Source of the DNA: Gammaproteobacteria bacterium
Lineage (GTDB): Bacteria > Pseudomonadota > Gammaproteobacteria > AKS1
NCBI GenBank assembly: GCA_027078075.1
Contig: JALTKP010000290.1
Location: forward strand, 1-35,180
DNA length: 35,180 bases
Reading direction: 5' to 3'
Made by a program: the position numbers and the translations under genes. Shown here in pieces: positions 17,776-28,202 of the stretch; position 1 is the stretch's first letter, and each line of letters starts with the position of its first letter. Below the pieces are notes generated by a model. It searched no databases, was not told the origin of the DNA, and saw nothing but the letters and a program-made list of their open reading frames with translations.

Positions 17776-20700
17776 TTAATCTACCCAAACCCTCGCATTT
17801 CTGAACATTCTTAACCAAGGGCCATCTTCACCCCATTCATCTGGGTGCCAAGAGTACTGCATAGTGCGGAAAACACGTTCAGGATGCGGCATCATAATCG
17901 TAAAACGCCCATCCGTAGTAGTCAGACCCGTAATACCATTTGGCGAACCATTTGGATTAGTTGGGTAATTCTCTGCCACATCACCGTAATTATCAACGTA
18001 GCGTAAACTCACCAAATTAGCCGCGTCAGCCTCTTCAACACTTTGTCGAATAAATTCAGCTTGCCCTTCGCCATGTGCCACGGCAATCGGTAAACGTGAA
18101 CCTTCCATGCCCGCTAACAGTAATGATGGGGATTTTTGAATTTCTACCATTGCCACACGTGCTTCAAATTGCTCTGAATCATTGCGTACAAATTGAGGCC
18201 ATGCATCACTACCCGGAATCAATTCGTGCAAGGATGACATCATCTGACAACCATTACAGATACCTAAACCAAAACTATCATTTCTTGCAAAGAATTCAGC
18301 AAACTCATCACGTGCACGCGAATTAAATAAAACTGATTTTGCCCAGCCCTGACCCGCACCTAAAACATCACCATAAGAGAAACCACCACAAGCAACTAAG
18401 CCACGGAAATCAGACAAACTCACTTGACCACTGATCACATCACTCATGTGTACATCAACCGCTGTAAAGCCCGCTTTATCAAATGCGGCGGCCATTTCAC
18501 GTTGGCCATTGACGCCCTGCTCTCGCAAAATTGCCATGCGCGGACGTTCACCTTTACCAATGTAAGGTGCCATGATGTTGTCTTCAGGATCGAAGCTCAA
18601 CACAGGTTGCATGCCTGGGTTCTCCGTATCCAATAAACCATCGTATTCTTGCTGTGCGCGTATTGGATTATCACGCAAACTTTGCATACGCCAACTGGTT
18701 GCTGACCAAGCACGATGTAAATCAACGCGTGTTTCGTTTAATAATTCTTGTTTAGTAGTGCGGAAAATGATTTTATCATCATCGTTCAGCGTACCGATAA
18801 CATGGCTGTAATGGGCTAAGCCAGCATCATGAATAGCTTCAAGCACCGCATCAGTATCACAATGGGCAACTTGAATCACCGCACCTAGCTCTTCATTAAA
18901 GAGGGCTGCCGTGCTGTCGTCGCCTAATGCATCTAACTCTACTGTCACACCACAGTGACCCGCGAATGCCATTTCAGTCACTGTTGCAAACAAACCGCCA
19001 TCAGAACGATCGTGGTATGCCAACAATAGATTATCGTCGTTGAGTTGTTGAATTACATCAAAGAATTGCTTCAAGGCATGTGCATCATCCAAATCGGCAG
19101 GATGATGACCAATTTGTTTATAAACTTGTGCGAGTGCCGAACCGCCTAAACGATTTTCACCTTTACCTAAATCAATCAGTATTAAATCCGTATCACCTTT
19201 GTCAGTACGAAGTTGTGGCGTCAATGTTTTGCGTACGTCTAAAACGGGTGCAAACGCTGAAATAATTAATGACAACGGTGAAGTGACACTGCGATCTTCA
19301 CCATCTTGTTGCCACACAGTTTTCATCGACATCGAATCTTTGCCAACAGGAATACAAATCCCTAGTTCAGGACATAACTCCATACCAACGGCTTTAACTG
19401 TATCGTAAAGTCCCGCATCTTCACCCGGGTGTCCAGCAGGTGCCATCCAGTTTGCAGACAATTTTAAATCACTGAGTTTGTTAATTCGCGATGCAGCAAT
19501 ATTGGTAATCGATTCAGCAATCGCCATACGACCCGATGCGGCATGGTGTAATAATGCAACCGGTGTACGTTCACCTATTGCCATCGCTTCACCACAGTGA
19601 TGTTCAAAACCACTCGCTGTAACAGCAACATCTGCCACTGGCACTTGCCATGGACCGACCATTTGATCACGTGCCACTAAACCCGTCACACTCCGATCAC
19701 CAATGGTAATAAGGAACGTTTTATCAGCCACCGTCGGCAAATGTAGCACTCTGTAGGCAGCTTCTTTTACATCAATACCTACCGTTTCAAAATCTTGTTT
19801 TTGAAATGGCTTATGGTGTACATCACGTAGCATTTTAGGCGGCTTGCCTAATAATACGGTGAGAGGAATATCAATCGGTGTGTTATCAAAGTGCGCATCA
19901 CCCAGAACTAAATCAGTTTCTTCAGTGACTTCACCAATAATCGCGTATGGACAACGTTCACGAATACACAGTGCTTCAAATTCTTCGATGCGTTCAGGAT
20001 CGATCACTAACACATAGCGTTCCTGTGATTCATTACACCAAATTTCCATTGGGTTCATTCCTGGCTCGTCATTAGGAATGGTACGTAATTCAAATTTGCC
20101 ACCGCGACCACTGTCATTAACGATTTCAGGTACGCCATTAGATAAGCCACCGGCACCAATATCATGGATACTTTGAATTAGGTTTTCTTCAAGGTTAGTA
20201 CAGTGATCTATCACTTCCTGACAACGTCGTTGCATTTCAGGGTTGCCACGTTGCACTGAGGCAAAATCCAAATCTTCGGCACTGGTACCACTTGCCATCG
20301 AAGACGCCGCACCGCCCCCTAAACCGATTAACATTGCGGGACCACCCAAAACCACAACGGGGGCACCTGCGTTTAGGTTTAGCTTTTCAACATGTTCGGT
20401 GCGCATGTTACCCAAACCACCCGCCAACATAATTGGCTTATGGTAACCACGTACTTCATCGCCCTCTGGACCCGGTACTTTTTCTTCAAAAGTACGGAAG
20501 TAACCACACAGATTGGGACGACCAAATTCATTATTAAAGCTAGCCGCACCAATCGGTCCTTCAAGCATAATATCGAGCGCTGAAACAATGCGTCCTGGTT
20601 TACCGTGATCTGTTTCCCATGCTTGTTCCGCTTCTGGTATGCGAAGATTTGAAACAGAAAAACCCGTCATGCCCGCTTTAAAACGTGAGCCTCGACCCGT

Positions 20701-21669
20701 TGCACCCTCGTCACGAATTTCACCACCCGAACCTGTTGCTGCACCCGGTGCAGGAGAAATTGCGGTTGGGTGATTGTGTGTTTCAACCTTCATTAAAATA
20801 GGAATATCATCTTCGATGTGACCATATTCACGCCCCACTGGATCGGCCTGAAAACGGCTCGCCTTAGAACCTTCCATGACTGCTGCATTATCTTTGTAGG
20901 CAGACAGAACACCATCAGCATGTAATTCATGAGTATTACGAATCATCGCAAACAACGATTTATCCTGTTGTTCTCCATCAATAATCCAATCGGCATTAAA
21001 AATTTTATGACGGCAATGCTCTGAATTGGCTTGTGCGAACATCATTAACTCGATGTCGGTTGGATTACGCTTTAAGGCGATGAAATTTTCGACTAGATAC
21101 TCAATTTCATCATCGGATAGAGCTAGACCTAATTCCTTATTTGCTATCGCAAGTGCCTGATGACCACCACCTAAAACATCAACTGAGGTAAACGGTTTTG
21201 GCTCAGCCTGACTAAACAGGTTCACTGCATCATCCATTGACTCAAATACGGCTTCAATCATTCGGTCATGCAATATATCGGAAGCAAGCCGCCAATCACC
21301 CGCACTCAATGGCTCACCATTCTCTGTTCTTAGGTAAAAAGCCTTACCACGCTCAATGCGCTGCAAGGTCGCTAAACCACAATTATGCGCAATATCAGTT
21401 GCCTTACTCGACCAGGGAGAAATAGTACCAGGACGCGGCACAACTAATAGCAGCTCTCCTTTTGGGACTAAACCAGACTTTGCTGGACCATAATCGAGCA
21501 ACCGCTGAAGAATCGACACTTCATTGTCATCAAGCTCAGTGTCTAACCACGCAAAATGCATAAATTCAGCATCAATAGCGCTAATAGCCGGGATCGACTG
21601 ACGGAGATGGGTTAATAGTTTGTTCAGTCGGAATGCCGACAGGGCGGGACAACCACGTAAACGCAGCAT
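17776..21669 (-). CDS. purL: Phosphoribosylformylglycinamidine synthase (FGAM synthase), single-chain large type
   Basis: ATP- and glutamine-dependent conversion of FGAR to FGAM, the fourth step of purine synthesis. 1297 residues, essentially the length of the E. coli enzyme, with the purS-like N terminus, the synthetase core ([57 protein letters not shown]) and the C-terminal glutamine amidotransferase: [18 protein letters not shown], the nucleophile Cys in LGICNGCQM, and the His/Glu pair in [10 protein letters not shown]. The ATG has a GAGAGG site 5 bp upstream. It is monocistronic here, with its own promoter, and a 73-bp gap to msrP. Confidence 0.98.
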   Translation of the reverse strand: MLRLRGCPALSAFRLNKLLTHLRQSIPAISAIDAEFMHFAWLDTELDDNEVSILQRLLDYGPAKSGLVPKGELLLVVPRPGTISPWSSKATDIAHNCGLATLQRIERGKAFYLRTENGEPLSAGDWRLASDILHDRMIEAVFESMDDAVNLFSQAEPKPFTSVDVLGGGHQALAIANKELGLALSDDEIEYLVENFIALKRNPTDIELMMFAQANSEHCRHKIFNADWIIDGEQQDKSLFAMIRNTHELHADGVLSAYKDNAAVMEGSKASRFQADPVGREYGHIEDDIPILMKVETHNHPTAISPAPGAATGSGGEIRDEGATGRGSRFKAGMTGFSVSNLRIPEAEQAWETDHGKPGRIVSALDIMLEGPIGAASFNNEFGRPNLCGYFRTFEEKVPGPEGDEVRGYHKPIMLAGGLGNMRTEHVEKLNLNAGAPVVVLGGPAMLIGLGGGAASSMASGTSAEDLDFASVQRGNPEMQRRCQEVIDHCTNLEENLIQSIHDIGAGGLSNGVPEIVNDSGRGGKFELRTIPNDEPGMNPMEIWCNESQERYVLVIDPERIEEFEALCIRERCPYAIIGEVTEETDLVLGDAHFDNTPIDIPLTVLLGKPPKMLRDVHHKPFQKQDFETVGIDVKEAAYRVLHLPTVADKTFLITIGDRSVTGLVARDQMVGPWQVPVADVAVTASGFEHHCGEAMAIGERTPVALLHHAASGRMAIAESITNIAASRINKLSDLKLSANWMAPAGHPGEDAGLYDTVKAVGMELCPELGICIPVGKDSMSMKTVWQQDGEDRSVTSPLSLIISAFAPVLDVRKTLTPQLRTDKGDTDLILIDLGKGENRLGGSALAQVYKQIGHHPADLDDAHALKQFFDVIQQLNDDNLLLAYHDRSDGGLFATVTEMAFAGHCGVTVELDALGDDSTAALFNEELGAVIQVAHCDTDAVLEAIHDAGLAHYSHVIGTLNDDDKIIFRTTKQELLNETRVDLHRAWSATSWRMQSLRDNPIRAQQEYDGLLDTENPGMQPVLSFDPEDNIMAPYIGKGERPRMAILREQGVNGQREMAAAFDKAGFTAVDVHMSDVISGQVSLSDFRGLVACGGFSYGDVLGAGQGWAKSVLFNSRARDEFAEFFARNDSFGLGICNGCQMMSSLHELIPGSDAWPQFVRNDSEQFEARVAMVEIQKSPSLLLAGMEGSRLPIAVAHGEGQAEFIRQSVEEADAANLVSLRYVDNYGDVAENYPTNPNGSPNGITGLTTTDGRFTIMMPHPERVFRTMQYSWHPDEWGEDGPWLRMFRNARVWVD

Positions 21670-21700
21670 GAAGCCTCTCTTTAAATATACGTCACTGCAG

Positions 21701-21738
21701 AAGGGCGCATGATACTGAAATCATTGCTGCCCTGCCAG
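21701..21738 (-). promoter_or_regulatory. purL promoter with GC-rich discriminator
   Basis: Minus strand: -35 CTGGCA (21733-21738, 4/6), an 18-bp spacer, -10 TATCAT (21709-21714, 5/6), then GCGCCC. The predicted start point is about 30-35 nt before the purL ATG. The GCGCCC discriminator resembles that of rRNA P1 promoters and matches the element before glyA. No PurR-like palindrome (ACGCAAACGTTTGCGT type) is visible. Confidence 0.55.
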
Positions 21739-21790
21739 CCATTGTGGCCGTGCAGAGCACATTTTAATGATAAAAATATCGAATTGGGGC

Positions 21791-23842
21791 TTAGTTGAGT
21801 TTGAACTGGCTTAACAGCGATTCCAGCTTGCTAGCATTATCCCACAGGCTACTACTGCTATCCGAGGTTTGCTGGGCATTTTCCATGCTTTCATTGCCAA
21901 TTCGGGCAATATTAATGACATTTTTGTCCACTTCTTCAGCCACTTCACTTTGCTGTTCAGCTGCATGGGCAATTTGTGTGTTCATATCATTAATGGTTGA
22001 AACTGCTTGTGTAATTGCCGCTAACGATTCACCTGCCTTCACGGCTTGTTCAACACTGATTACAGTTTGGCTCTTACCTGTTTCCATCGCAGTTACTGCT
22101 TTACGCGCGCCACCTTGAACACGTTCAATAATTTGCATGATTTCTTCAGTCGACTCCTGCGTCCGACTTGCCAATGTTCTCACTTCATCTGCTACCACAG
22201 CAAAACCACGGCCTTGTTCACCTGCTCGAGCCGCTTCAATTGCCGCATTCAATGCCAGTAGATTGGTTTGTTCCGCAATACCCTTAATAACATCGATTAC
22301 TTTTCCGATGTCTTCACTGTCCGCTTCCAACTGATCAATCACCGATGCGGCCTGATCCACTTCACTCGCAAGTGTTTGAATCGAATCAACTGTTAATTTT
22401 ACAACTGATTGCCCATTTTGTGCTTCACCATCAGCTGCATGAGCTGCGTCAGCCGCACCTGATGCATTACGTGCAATTTCCTGTGCCGTTTGTACCATTT
22501 CAGTGATCGCCGTTGCTGTTTGGTCGGTTTCACTTTGTTGCTCAGTAATGCCCTTATTAGTTCTTTCTGCCGTCATCGACATTTGTGAAGCCGATGCAGC
22601 AATTTCATTTCCTACTTCACTTACTGATGTTAATAACACCGCTATTTTGGCAACAAAGACATTAAAGGCTTTAGATAAGCCAGCAATTTCATCTTTACCA
22701 TCTTCATCCAGTTTCTGAGTTAAATCACCATCACCTTCAGCAATATCTTGCATCGCATCAACGGCATGTTGAATTCGTCCACAAATCGCTTCACTGGTTG
22801 CAAAAGCACTCAGTAATCCAGATATTAACCCAGCAATTAATAGTCCAGTTACCAACGTTTGTAAGGCATCTAAATCTCCTGATGTCGCATCAACATAATC
22901 TAAGACATATTGCTTTTCCAGGCTAACTAAACTTTCAACATTCTCTTTTATCGATGACAACAATGGCCCTATTTCACTACGGATTAACCACGCATCTGTT
23001 CGCCATTGCTCACCACCATGAATGTTTATCATCTCTTCTAAATTCGTGGCGTATTGTTTTTGGAATATCACCAATTGCTCTAATGAATCAGCTTGATCAA
23101 GCGTTAACTCATCTTCTTTAGAAGCAAGCTTATCCATCAGTGCCAATACATTTTCACTGTACAAATTCATTTCATCTATTGTGTTTGGACCGCGAAATGC
23201 CAAATAAGCGCGCACAGCATTGAGCATGTTTGCCCACGAATACCGAATATCATTGATCGCTTTCAAAATTTCTCGACGTTCTTCAGTTGCTTCTTCCTCT
23301 TCTTCTGAAAGAATCATCTGACTTACATTCTGAAGAAATTGTTGGCTTAACGGATTTAATTTTTGTGCAGAAAACATCATAGCGGGAATATTTTTTGCGT
23401 CACCTGATGCAAGCTCAAGCATTTTAGTTTGGTAACCAATATATGCGGTAACATCTGCAACAATTTTATTAACCAATTCAGCTGATTTTGGATCTTGCTG
23501 TAAAACAGGCATCGCTTTCAATTCCGCAAGCTGCTGAGTTAGACCCTCTAGCTCAGAAATATAATCTTCTTTGTGAATCTCTTCTTTGCTTAGTAAATAA
23601 AACCCCATACTTTGTGCACTGCGATTAACTTGTTCAGAAAGTGCAATAGATGCCAACATCGCTGGCTGACTCTCATCAACAACTTTAGAAAAATTATCTC
23701 TTATAGCTTCTTCGGCAAAAAGCACTGAACTTGCAATAATTATGATGATCGCAAGCAAAGCACTATAACTAAACCAAAGTTTCTGACGAATCGTGAATTG
23801 TGAAGATACCCTTTGTACAAAGGCAGAAATGACTGTTTTCAT
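21791..23842 (-). CDS. Methyl-accepting chemotaxis protein
   Basis: 683 residues. Membrane helix 1 lies at about 24-45 ([21 protein letters not shown]) and helix 2 at about 330-352 ([17 protein letters not shown]), enclosing a long helical periplasmic sensor of about 280 residues with an acidic run ([13 protein letters not shown]). A HAMP domain follows ([21 protein letters not shown]), then the cytoplasmic signalling coiled coil whose hairpin tip [21 protein letters not shown] is canonical for binding CheW and CheA. No C-terminal CheR/CheB tether pentapeptide is present. The ATG has an AGGTG site. A near-perfect FliA promoter lies upstream, so it belongs to the flagellar regulon. The ligand cannot be read from sequence. 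Confidence 0.95.
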   Translation of the reverse strand: MKTVISAFVQRVSSQFTIRQKLWFSYSALLAIIIIIASSVLFAEEAIRDNFSKVVDESQPAMLASIALSEQVNRSAQSMGFYLLSKEEIHKEDYISELEGLTQQLAELKAMPVLQQDPKSAELVNKIVADVTAYIGYQTKMLELASGDAKNIPAMMFSAQKLNPLSQQFLQNVSQMILSEEEEEATEERREILKAINDIRYSWANMLNAVRAYLAFRGPNTIDEMNLYSENVLALMDKLASKEDELTLDQADSLEQLVIFQKQYATNLEEMINIHGGEQWRTDAWLIRSEIGPLLSSIKENVESLVSLEKQYVLDYVDATSGDLDALQTLVTGLLIAGLISGLLSAFATSEAICGRIQHAVDAMQDIAEGDGDLTQKLDEDGKDEIAGLSKAFNVFVAKIAVLLTSVSEVGNEIAASASQMSMTAERTNKGITEQQSETDQTATAITEMVQTAQEIARNASGAADAAHAADGEAQNGQSVVKLTVDSIQTLASEVDQAASVIDQLEADSEDIGKVIDVIKGIAEQTNLLALNAAIEAARAGEQGRGFAVVADEVRTLASRTQESTEEIMQIIERVQGGARKAVTAMETGKSQTVISVEQAVKAGESLAAITQAVSTINDMNTQIAHAAEQQSEVAEEVDKNVINIARIGNESMENAQQTSDSSSSLWDNASKLESLLSQFKLN

Positions 23843-23906
23843 ATGAACACCTGATAATCCATTAAATTTAGCTAGGAATAAAAATACCCTCCATACTTGG
23901 CTAAGT

Positions 23907-23933
23907 TATCGGCATAAGTTAAGCGTTCTTTAA
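23907..23933 (-). promoter_or_regulatory. Sigma-28 (FliA) promoter of the chemotaxis receptor gene
   Basis: On the minus strand TAAA (23930-23933, read TAAAG) is followed by exactly 15 bp and then GCCGATAA (23907-23914), a full match to the FliA consensus TAAA-N15-GCCGATAA. Transcription would begin near 23900, leaving a leader of roughly 57 nt before the receptor ATG at 23842. Confidence 0.88.
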
Positions 23934-24017
23934 TCAAAAAATGATTTATTTTTTTTATATATTTCAGATAGATAAGCATGAAGAAAAGAAGAAGAAACAA
24001 CCGGAATTCCACACTTA

Positions 24018-24785
24018 TTAACGGGAAATGCTGAGCCAATCAAGCCCCTGTTCTTGCTCCGCAAGCACAATTTCGCCCTCCGTGCAGCCAAGCGCTTGTG
24101 CCAGTGCGGTACTAGCAAGTTCTTCGGTATTATTCTTATCACTGATATGTGCCGCCACAATATGCTGCAAACAAGAAGTATCAAGGCTTGCCAATAAACG
24201 AGCCGCCTGGATATTACTTAAATGACCGAAATCGCCACCAACACGTTGTTTTAAATATCCAGGGTAAGGCCCCTTCGCCAGCATGTTCACATCATGATTG
24301 CATTCAAGAATCAGTGCATCACAGCCATTTAAGCTATCGACAATATGCTGTGTTGGGCTACCTACATCAGTCAAAATACCAAGACGCAAGTTTCCATCGC
24401 TAAAGACAAACTGTACTGGCTCACGTGCATCATGAGGTACAGGGTAAGCCTGAATTTCAATATCACCTATTGAGAAACAATCATGTACATCAATAAAATG
24501 GAGTTGTGAAACTGCGCCGTGCTTTTCTTGGGCTGCTGTACCCCGCGTCATATAAACAGGAATACCATGCTTGCGCGCAACAGCACCAACACCATTAATA
24601 TGATCACTATGCTCGTGAGTTACGAGTATCGCATCAATTTGAGAGGGGTCTAATTCACGCTTTGCAAGCCGTTGTCGGAAACGGGTTTCCGAAAATCCAC
24701 AGTCAAGCATCACACGTGTAGAACCGGCTTCGACAATCGTGGCATTGCCACGACTGCCGCTACCGAGAGATGAAAAACGAATCAC
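24018..24785 (-). CDS. MBL-fold metallo-hydrolase (YycJ/WalJ-like)
   Basis: 255 residues with the metallo-beta-lactamase metal motif THEHSDH (His57, His59, Asp61, His62), a preceding MLDCGFS, and later ECNHD and VAAHISDKNNT contributing further ligands. The N terminus MIRFSSLGSGSRGNATIVEAG is typical of the YycJ subgroup, putative phosphodiesterases or nucleases acting on nucleic acid; the precise substrate is unknown. It follows bamC after 14 bp and probably belongs to the dapA-bamC transcript. Downstream (23843-24017) no gene remains; that stretch holds only the receptor promoter and AT-rich sequence. Confidence 0.88.
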   Translation of the reverse strand: MIRFSSLGSGSRGNATIVEAGSTRVMLDCGFSETRFRQRLAKRELDPSQIDAILVTHEHSDHINGVGAVARKHGIPVYMTRGTAAQEKHGAVSQLHFIDVHDCFSIGDIEIQAYPVPHDAREPVQFVFSDGNLRLGILTDVGSPTQHIVDSLNGCDALILECNHDVNMLAKGPYPGYLKQRVGGDFGHLSNIQAARLLASLDTSCLQHIVAAHISDKNNTEELASTALAQALGCTEGEIVLAEQEQGLDWLSISR

Positions 24786-24799
24786 TACTTATCAAATAA

Positions 24800-25969
24800 T
24801 TATTTAAGCTGCTCATGCAATAAGGTCAAGATACGTACAGCAGTATCTGATTTCTCTAACTTACCTTTATCGTTCAATATGGTGACATTAGTTTCCTCGC
24901 CTTGTTCTTTAAGACTCACAAGGTAAGTACTTTTATCTTGTACCTCATCATCGCCACTAAAAATATTAAAGGTTAACTTATCTAAAATACCTTTTTCTCT
25001 TTTTGAATTACTATCTTTCAACGGATCGATGTAGCGCACGTAGTAAAGTCCACGAGAACGGTCACGATCTTCAACGGTGAAACCAACGCGATCAAGCGCT
25101 AAGCCCGTACGTCTCCATGCACGTGCAAAGCTTTCTTTCACTGTTAGTTTTGCTTCACCTGAACCATTACGCGCTAACTGTGCACGTTCAATACGGTTCT
25201 TTCGTTTCGCAAATAATGTCCGTGCTTTATTTTCTTCCACACCGAGGAAAATAGTGATACGACGCAACATTTCAATTTCTAATTCAGGATCAGCCGGTCG
25301 AGGTGCCCATACGGTATTAGTGCTAGTACCATCCGAATTACTCACCACTTCTTCTGCACCACGATGTGTTAAATAAAGTTCTGTTGTACCTGGTTCAATA
25401 CCTTCTTCAAGACGAATACGGTACTTATCTCGTGTCGCCGAAGAATAAATAGAATCAAATAATTTACTTATATTTCGTGTAATAAAATCTTGTGGAATAT
25501 CGGCGCGGTTTTCTGCCCAACCTGTTTCAATAATACCAATACGAGGATCTTCACGTTTGATTAAGAAACCATTCTGTAAAAAGAATTCACGTAAACGAGG
25601 CCAAACTTGTTGCGCAGACCCTTTAATAACCAACCAGCGTGAATTATTATCTCGTGCTAAACGAATATCATCTTGTTTTGGCAAAACTGCGGCATTTCGT
25701 AAGGTACGATTCCCCTGTCTCTCACGATTGTAATCCGTAATGCTCGCCGAGCCTGAACCAGGTCCAAGATCAGGGATAATAAGACCATCATCAATCGTTG
25801 ATGATGTTAAATCAGGTGGAATTTCCAAAGTAGGTTCTTCACGCGTTTCACGGTAATCAACCTTCTTTTTATCAGGAAGAAATTCTTCTTTAATACTTTT
25901 AACCGTGCCACACCCAGCAATAATTGCTGTCAGCGCACTGAGCATTAAAATTCGACTTAAAACCTTCAT
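24800..25969 (-). CDS. bamC: Outer membrane assembly lipoprotein BamC (NlpB)
   Basis: Lipoprotein of the beta-barrel assembly machinery. Signal peptide MKVLSRILMLSALTAIIAGC has the acylated Cys at residue 20. The unstructured N-terminal BamD-binding stretch (PDKKKVDYRETREEPTLEIPPDL) is followed by two helix-grip domains: the first around SRWLVIKGSAQQVWPRLREFFLQNGF, the second around GEAKLTVKESFARAWRRTGLALDRVGFTVEDRDR. I chose the ATG at 25969 because GGGGA lies just upstream; an ATG at 25981 would add four residues. It is immediately downstream of dapA (15 bp), the same dapA-nlpB pairing as in E. coli. About 389 residues, somewhat longer than E. coli BamC. Confidence 0.92.
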   Translation of the reverse strand: MKVLSRILMLSALTAIIAGCGTVKSIKEEFLPDKKKVDYRETREEPTLEIPPDLTSSTIDDGLIIPDLGPGSGSASITDYNRERQGNRTLRNAAVLPKQDDIRLARDNNSRWLVIKGSAQQVWPRLREFFLQNGFLIKREDPRIGIIETGWAENRADIPQDFITRNISKLFDSIYSSATRDKYRIRLEEGIEPGTTELYLTHRGAEEVVSNSDGTSTNTVWAPRPADPELEIEMLRRITIFLGVEENKARTLFAKRKNRIERAQLARNGSGEAKLTVKESFARAWRRTGLALDRVGFTVEDRDRSRGLYYVRYIDPLKDSNSKREKGILDKLTFNIFSGDDEVQDKSTYLVSLKEQGEETNVTILNDKGKLEKSDTAVRILTLLHEQLK

Positions 25970-25984
25970 TACTTTCCCCATTAA

Positions 25985-26866
25985 TTAACTTGGCACTAAC
26001 TCGGCGGCTTGCATGGCTTGCCGCAGCGGTGCGTGAAATTCATCCGACAACACCGTCATTGGTAAACGGATACCGCTCTGTATTTTACCCATTTCAGTGA
26101 GTGCCCACTTCACTGGAATTGGGTTTGCTTCGAGAAACAAGTTCTCGTGTAAGCCCTTCAAAGGCTCATTAATCTGTCTTGCTTTGGCTTCATCACCCGC
26201 CAATGCAGCTGCACACATCTCATGCATGGCTCTAGGTGCTACATTAGCCGTGACCGAAATATCACCTTTCGCGCCAGCCAAAATACAATCTAATGCTGTA
26301 GCGTCATCGCCACTATACAGGTCGATTTTATCACCACAAGCACCAAGAATCTCTTTAGCTCGAGCAATATCGCCAGTTGCCTCTTTAATTCCAATAATAT
26401 TAGGGATATCCGCCAATCGAATTACTGTCTCTGGCAGCATGTCGCAAGCAGTTCGGCCCGGTACGTTATAAAGGATCTGAGGCACCGGCACGGCTTCTGC
26501 CACGGCTTTATGGTGCAGGTACAAGCCTTCCTGAGTCGGCTTATTATAATAAGGTGTCACTAATAAGCAGGCATCGACACCCGCTTCCATGGCGCAGCGA
26601 GTTAAATCTATCGCTTCAGTTGTCGAATTAGCACCCGTTCCAGCGATAATAGGCATGCGGCCTGCAGCCTTATCCACTATGAAACGGATAACATTACAAT
26701 GCTCTTTTTGGTCTAATGTGGCAGACTCACCCGTGGTTCCCATCGCGATAATCGCATCGGTACCTTGTTCTATATGCCATTCAACCAATGCGGCCAAAGC
26801 AGGCTCATCGACTGAACCATCTTGGTGCATGGGGGTCACTAATGCGACCATACTGCCGTGAAACAT
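25985..26866 (-). CDS. dapA: 4-hydroxy-tetrahydrodipicolinate synthase
   Basis: Condenses pyruvate with aspartate semialdehyde, the first committed step toward diaminopimelate (cell wall) and lysine. From the ATG at 26866 (GGAG site 6 bp upstream) the protein has 293 residues with the Schiff-base Lys161 (IGIKEATGD), Tyr133 (LYNVPGRTAC), Arg138 and the Thr44-Thr45 pair (GTTGESATL), all at E. coli-like positions. A longer frame reaching 26938 lacks a ribosome binding site and starts inside the promoter region, so I reject it. First gene of dapA-bamC-metallo-hydrolase. Confidence 0.97.
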   Translation of the reverse strand: MFHGSMVALVTPMHQDGSVDEPALAALVEWHIEQGTDAIIAMGTTGESATLDQKEHCNVIRFIVDKAAGRMPIIAGTGANSTTEAIDLTRCAMEAGVDACLLVTPYYNKPTQEGLYLHHKAVAEAVPVPQILYNVPGRTACDMLPETVIRLADIPNIIGIKEATGDIARAKEILGACGDKIDLYSGDDATALDCILAGAKGDISVTANVAPRAMHEMCAAALAGDEAKARQINEPLKGLHENLFLEANPIPVKWALTEMGKIQSGIRLPMTVLSDEFHAPLRQAMQAAELVPS

Positions 26867-26899
26867 TGAAGTCTCCATAAATTCTATAAAAAACACGCA

Positions 26900-26933
26900 G
26901 GCGCATGTTACTGACGCCCCCGCAGGAACACAA
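26900..26933 (-). promoter_or_regulatory. Candidate dapA promoter
   Basis: Minus strand: TTGTGT (26928-26933), 17 bp, TAACAT (26905-26910), then GCGCC. The predicted start is about 30 nt before the dapA ATG. The hexamers match only moderately (3/6 and 4/6), but the TAxCATGCGCC arrangement is nearly the same as at purL. Confidence 0.4.
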
Positions 26934-27039
26934 GCCAAGCAGTCAAAAATGCAATAAACTCTAGCTATAGCCGCATTGAGTTTTTCAGCGTGCCATCTGT
27001 GGTTCGGGCGTGTTTAATGGCGTCCATCATACTCAGTTA

Positions 27040-27078
27040 ATGAGTAAAAAGACCCAATTAGGAGAATTCGGTGAGTAA
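27040..27078 (+). other. Mini-ORF overlapping the start of the GalT-like gene
   Basis: ATG at 27040 opens a 12-codon frame (MSKKTQLGEFGE, stop 27076-27078) that contains the next gene's AGGAG site and runs across its GTG start at 27071 in another frame. Its first codons (ATGAGTAAAAAGACCCA) look like a copy of the true start region (GTGAGTAAAAAACCCAG). It has no good ribosome binding site of its own. It may be the relic of a short tandem duplication or a leader that couples translation. Confidence 0.3.
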
Positions 27079-28162
27079 AAAACCCAGTCCATCTGTCCGT
27101 GAGATACGTATCAACCCTGTTATGCCCAGTGAATCTGTGCTGGTAGCAACAGCTCGCGGTATGCGCCCACGCAAAGAAGAAGAACGTGTAGAACAAAAAA
27201 CCGTTGAGCATAAAGATACCTGTCCTTTCTGTCTTGGTAATGAAGACAAAACACCGCCAACCATTGCGGCATGGCCTTCTGAAAAAAACTGGGCTGTGCG
27301 CGTTGTAGAAAATCTCTACCCTATTCTAGGTGAAGACAGCCAAAATGATGGTCTGGTGTTCGGTTTACAACAAGTGGTTGAAGGTTATGGCCGCCACGAA
27401 GTGATTATCGATCACAATAATCACGGCATCGCTATCCATAATATGAGTGTTGAACATTTAATGACTTTGTTTAGTGCCTACCGTGATCGCATGGAAAAAC
27501 TCTATAAAGCAGATCCCCGAATTCAATACGTATTAGTGTTTAAGAATTTTGGCCCGGCTGCCGGAGCCAGTATTCCGCATACCCACAGCCAAATCATCGC
27601 GATGCCCGTGGTACCTGAAAATGTTATCAACGAAGTTGAATATGCCAAAATCCATTTTGATAAACATCATCAATGTATTTACTGTTCATTGATTAATGAA
27701 GCACTCACCTTCGAAGCCACTATCTATGATCGTGACTCCGGTGAAATCAAACGCAAAATTGATGTTGGTCAGTATGTAGTAGAACGTGGTGAAAAATTTA
27801 TTGCGATTAAACCTTTCGCAAGTCGCTATGAATGGGAAATTCATATCATGCCTCTCAATCACAGCGCAGATTATGTGGATGTATCGCCAGAAGACATGGA
27901 AGATCTAGCACGTGTAACACGCCGAGCTATGGCAAGGTTAGATGCTGTTATCGGTGGAGCACAATACAATTTCTTCCTGCACTCTATTCCTCAGGGTGAT
28001 AAATACGCCGATTGTCATAGCAGCTACCACTGGCACATTGAAATTTGCCCACGAACCAGTATTCCAACCGGTTTTGAATTAGGCTCCGGATTGTTCGTCA
28101 GCACCATTAGTCCCGAAGACGCTGCACAGCAATTGAGGGAAATTCAACTCGACGAAGATTAA
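27071..28162 (+). CDS. Galactose-1-phosphate uridylyltransferase-like protein (GalT/HIT superfamily)
   Basis: 363 residues beginning at GTG, with AGGAG 6 bp upstream. The two halves of a GalT fold are visible. Cys51/Cys54 (CPFC) and Cys202/Cys205 (CIYC) are likely zinc ligands. The nucleotidyl-transfer motif SIPHTHSQI contains His170 and the probable nucleophile His172; a second HIT-type segment is YHWHIEICPR near residue 320. The canonical GalT motif is HPH, here HTH. No other Leloir genes are nearby, so true galactose metabolism is unproven; nucleotidyl transfer to another sugar phosphate, as in ADP-glucose phosphorylase relatives, is equally possible. It is divergent from dapA. Confidence 0.85.
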   Translation: MSKKPSPSVREIRINPVMPSESVLVATARGMRPRKEEERVEQKTVEHKDTCPFCLGNEDKTPPTIAAWPSEKNWAVRVVENLYPILGEDSQNDGLVFGLQQVVEGYGRHEVIIDHNNHGIAIHNMSVEHLMTLFSAYRDRMEKLYKADPRIQYVLVFKNFGPAAGASIPHTHSQIIAMPVVPENVINEVEYAKIHFDKHHQCIYCSLINEALTFEATIYDRDSGEIKRKIDVGQYVVERGEKFIAIKPFASRYEWEIHIMPLNHSADYVDVSPEDMEDLARVTRRAMARLDAVIGGAQYNFFLHSIPQGDKYADCHSSYHWHIEICPRTSIPTGFELGSGLFVSTISPEDAAQQLREIQLDED

Positions 28163-28188
28163 GCCTCTGGTCAAACACCAGCGAGGCT
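28162..28188 (+). other. Stem-loop between the GalT-like gene and gcvR
   Basis: AGCCTC-TGGT, loop CAAAC, ACCA, two-base bulge GC, GAGGCT: ten pairs starting on the last base of the GalT-like stop codon and ending 14 bp before the gcvR ATG. No T-run follows, so it is not a standard terminator. gcvR has no visible Shine-Dalgarno sequence between the hairpin and the ATG, so the structure may affect gcvR translation or act as an RNA processing site. Confidence 0.5.
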
Positions 28189-28202
28189 GATACCTTATTG
28201 CT

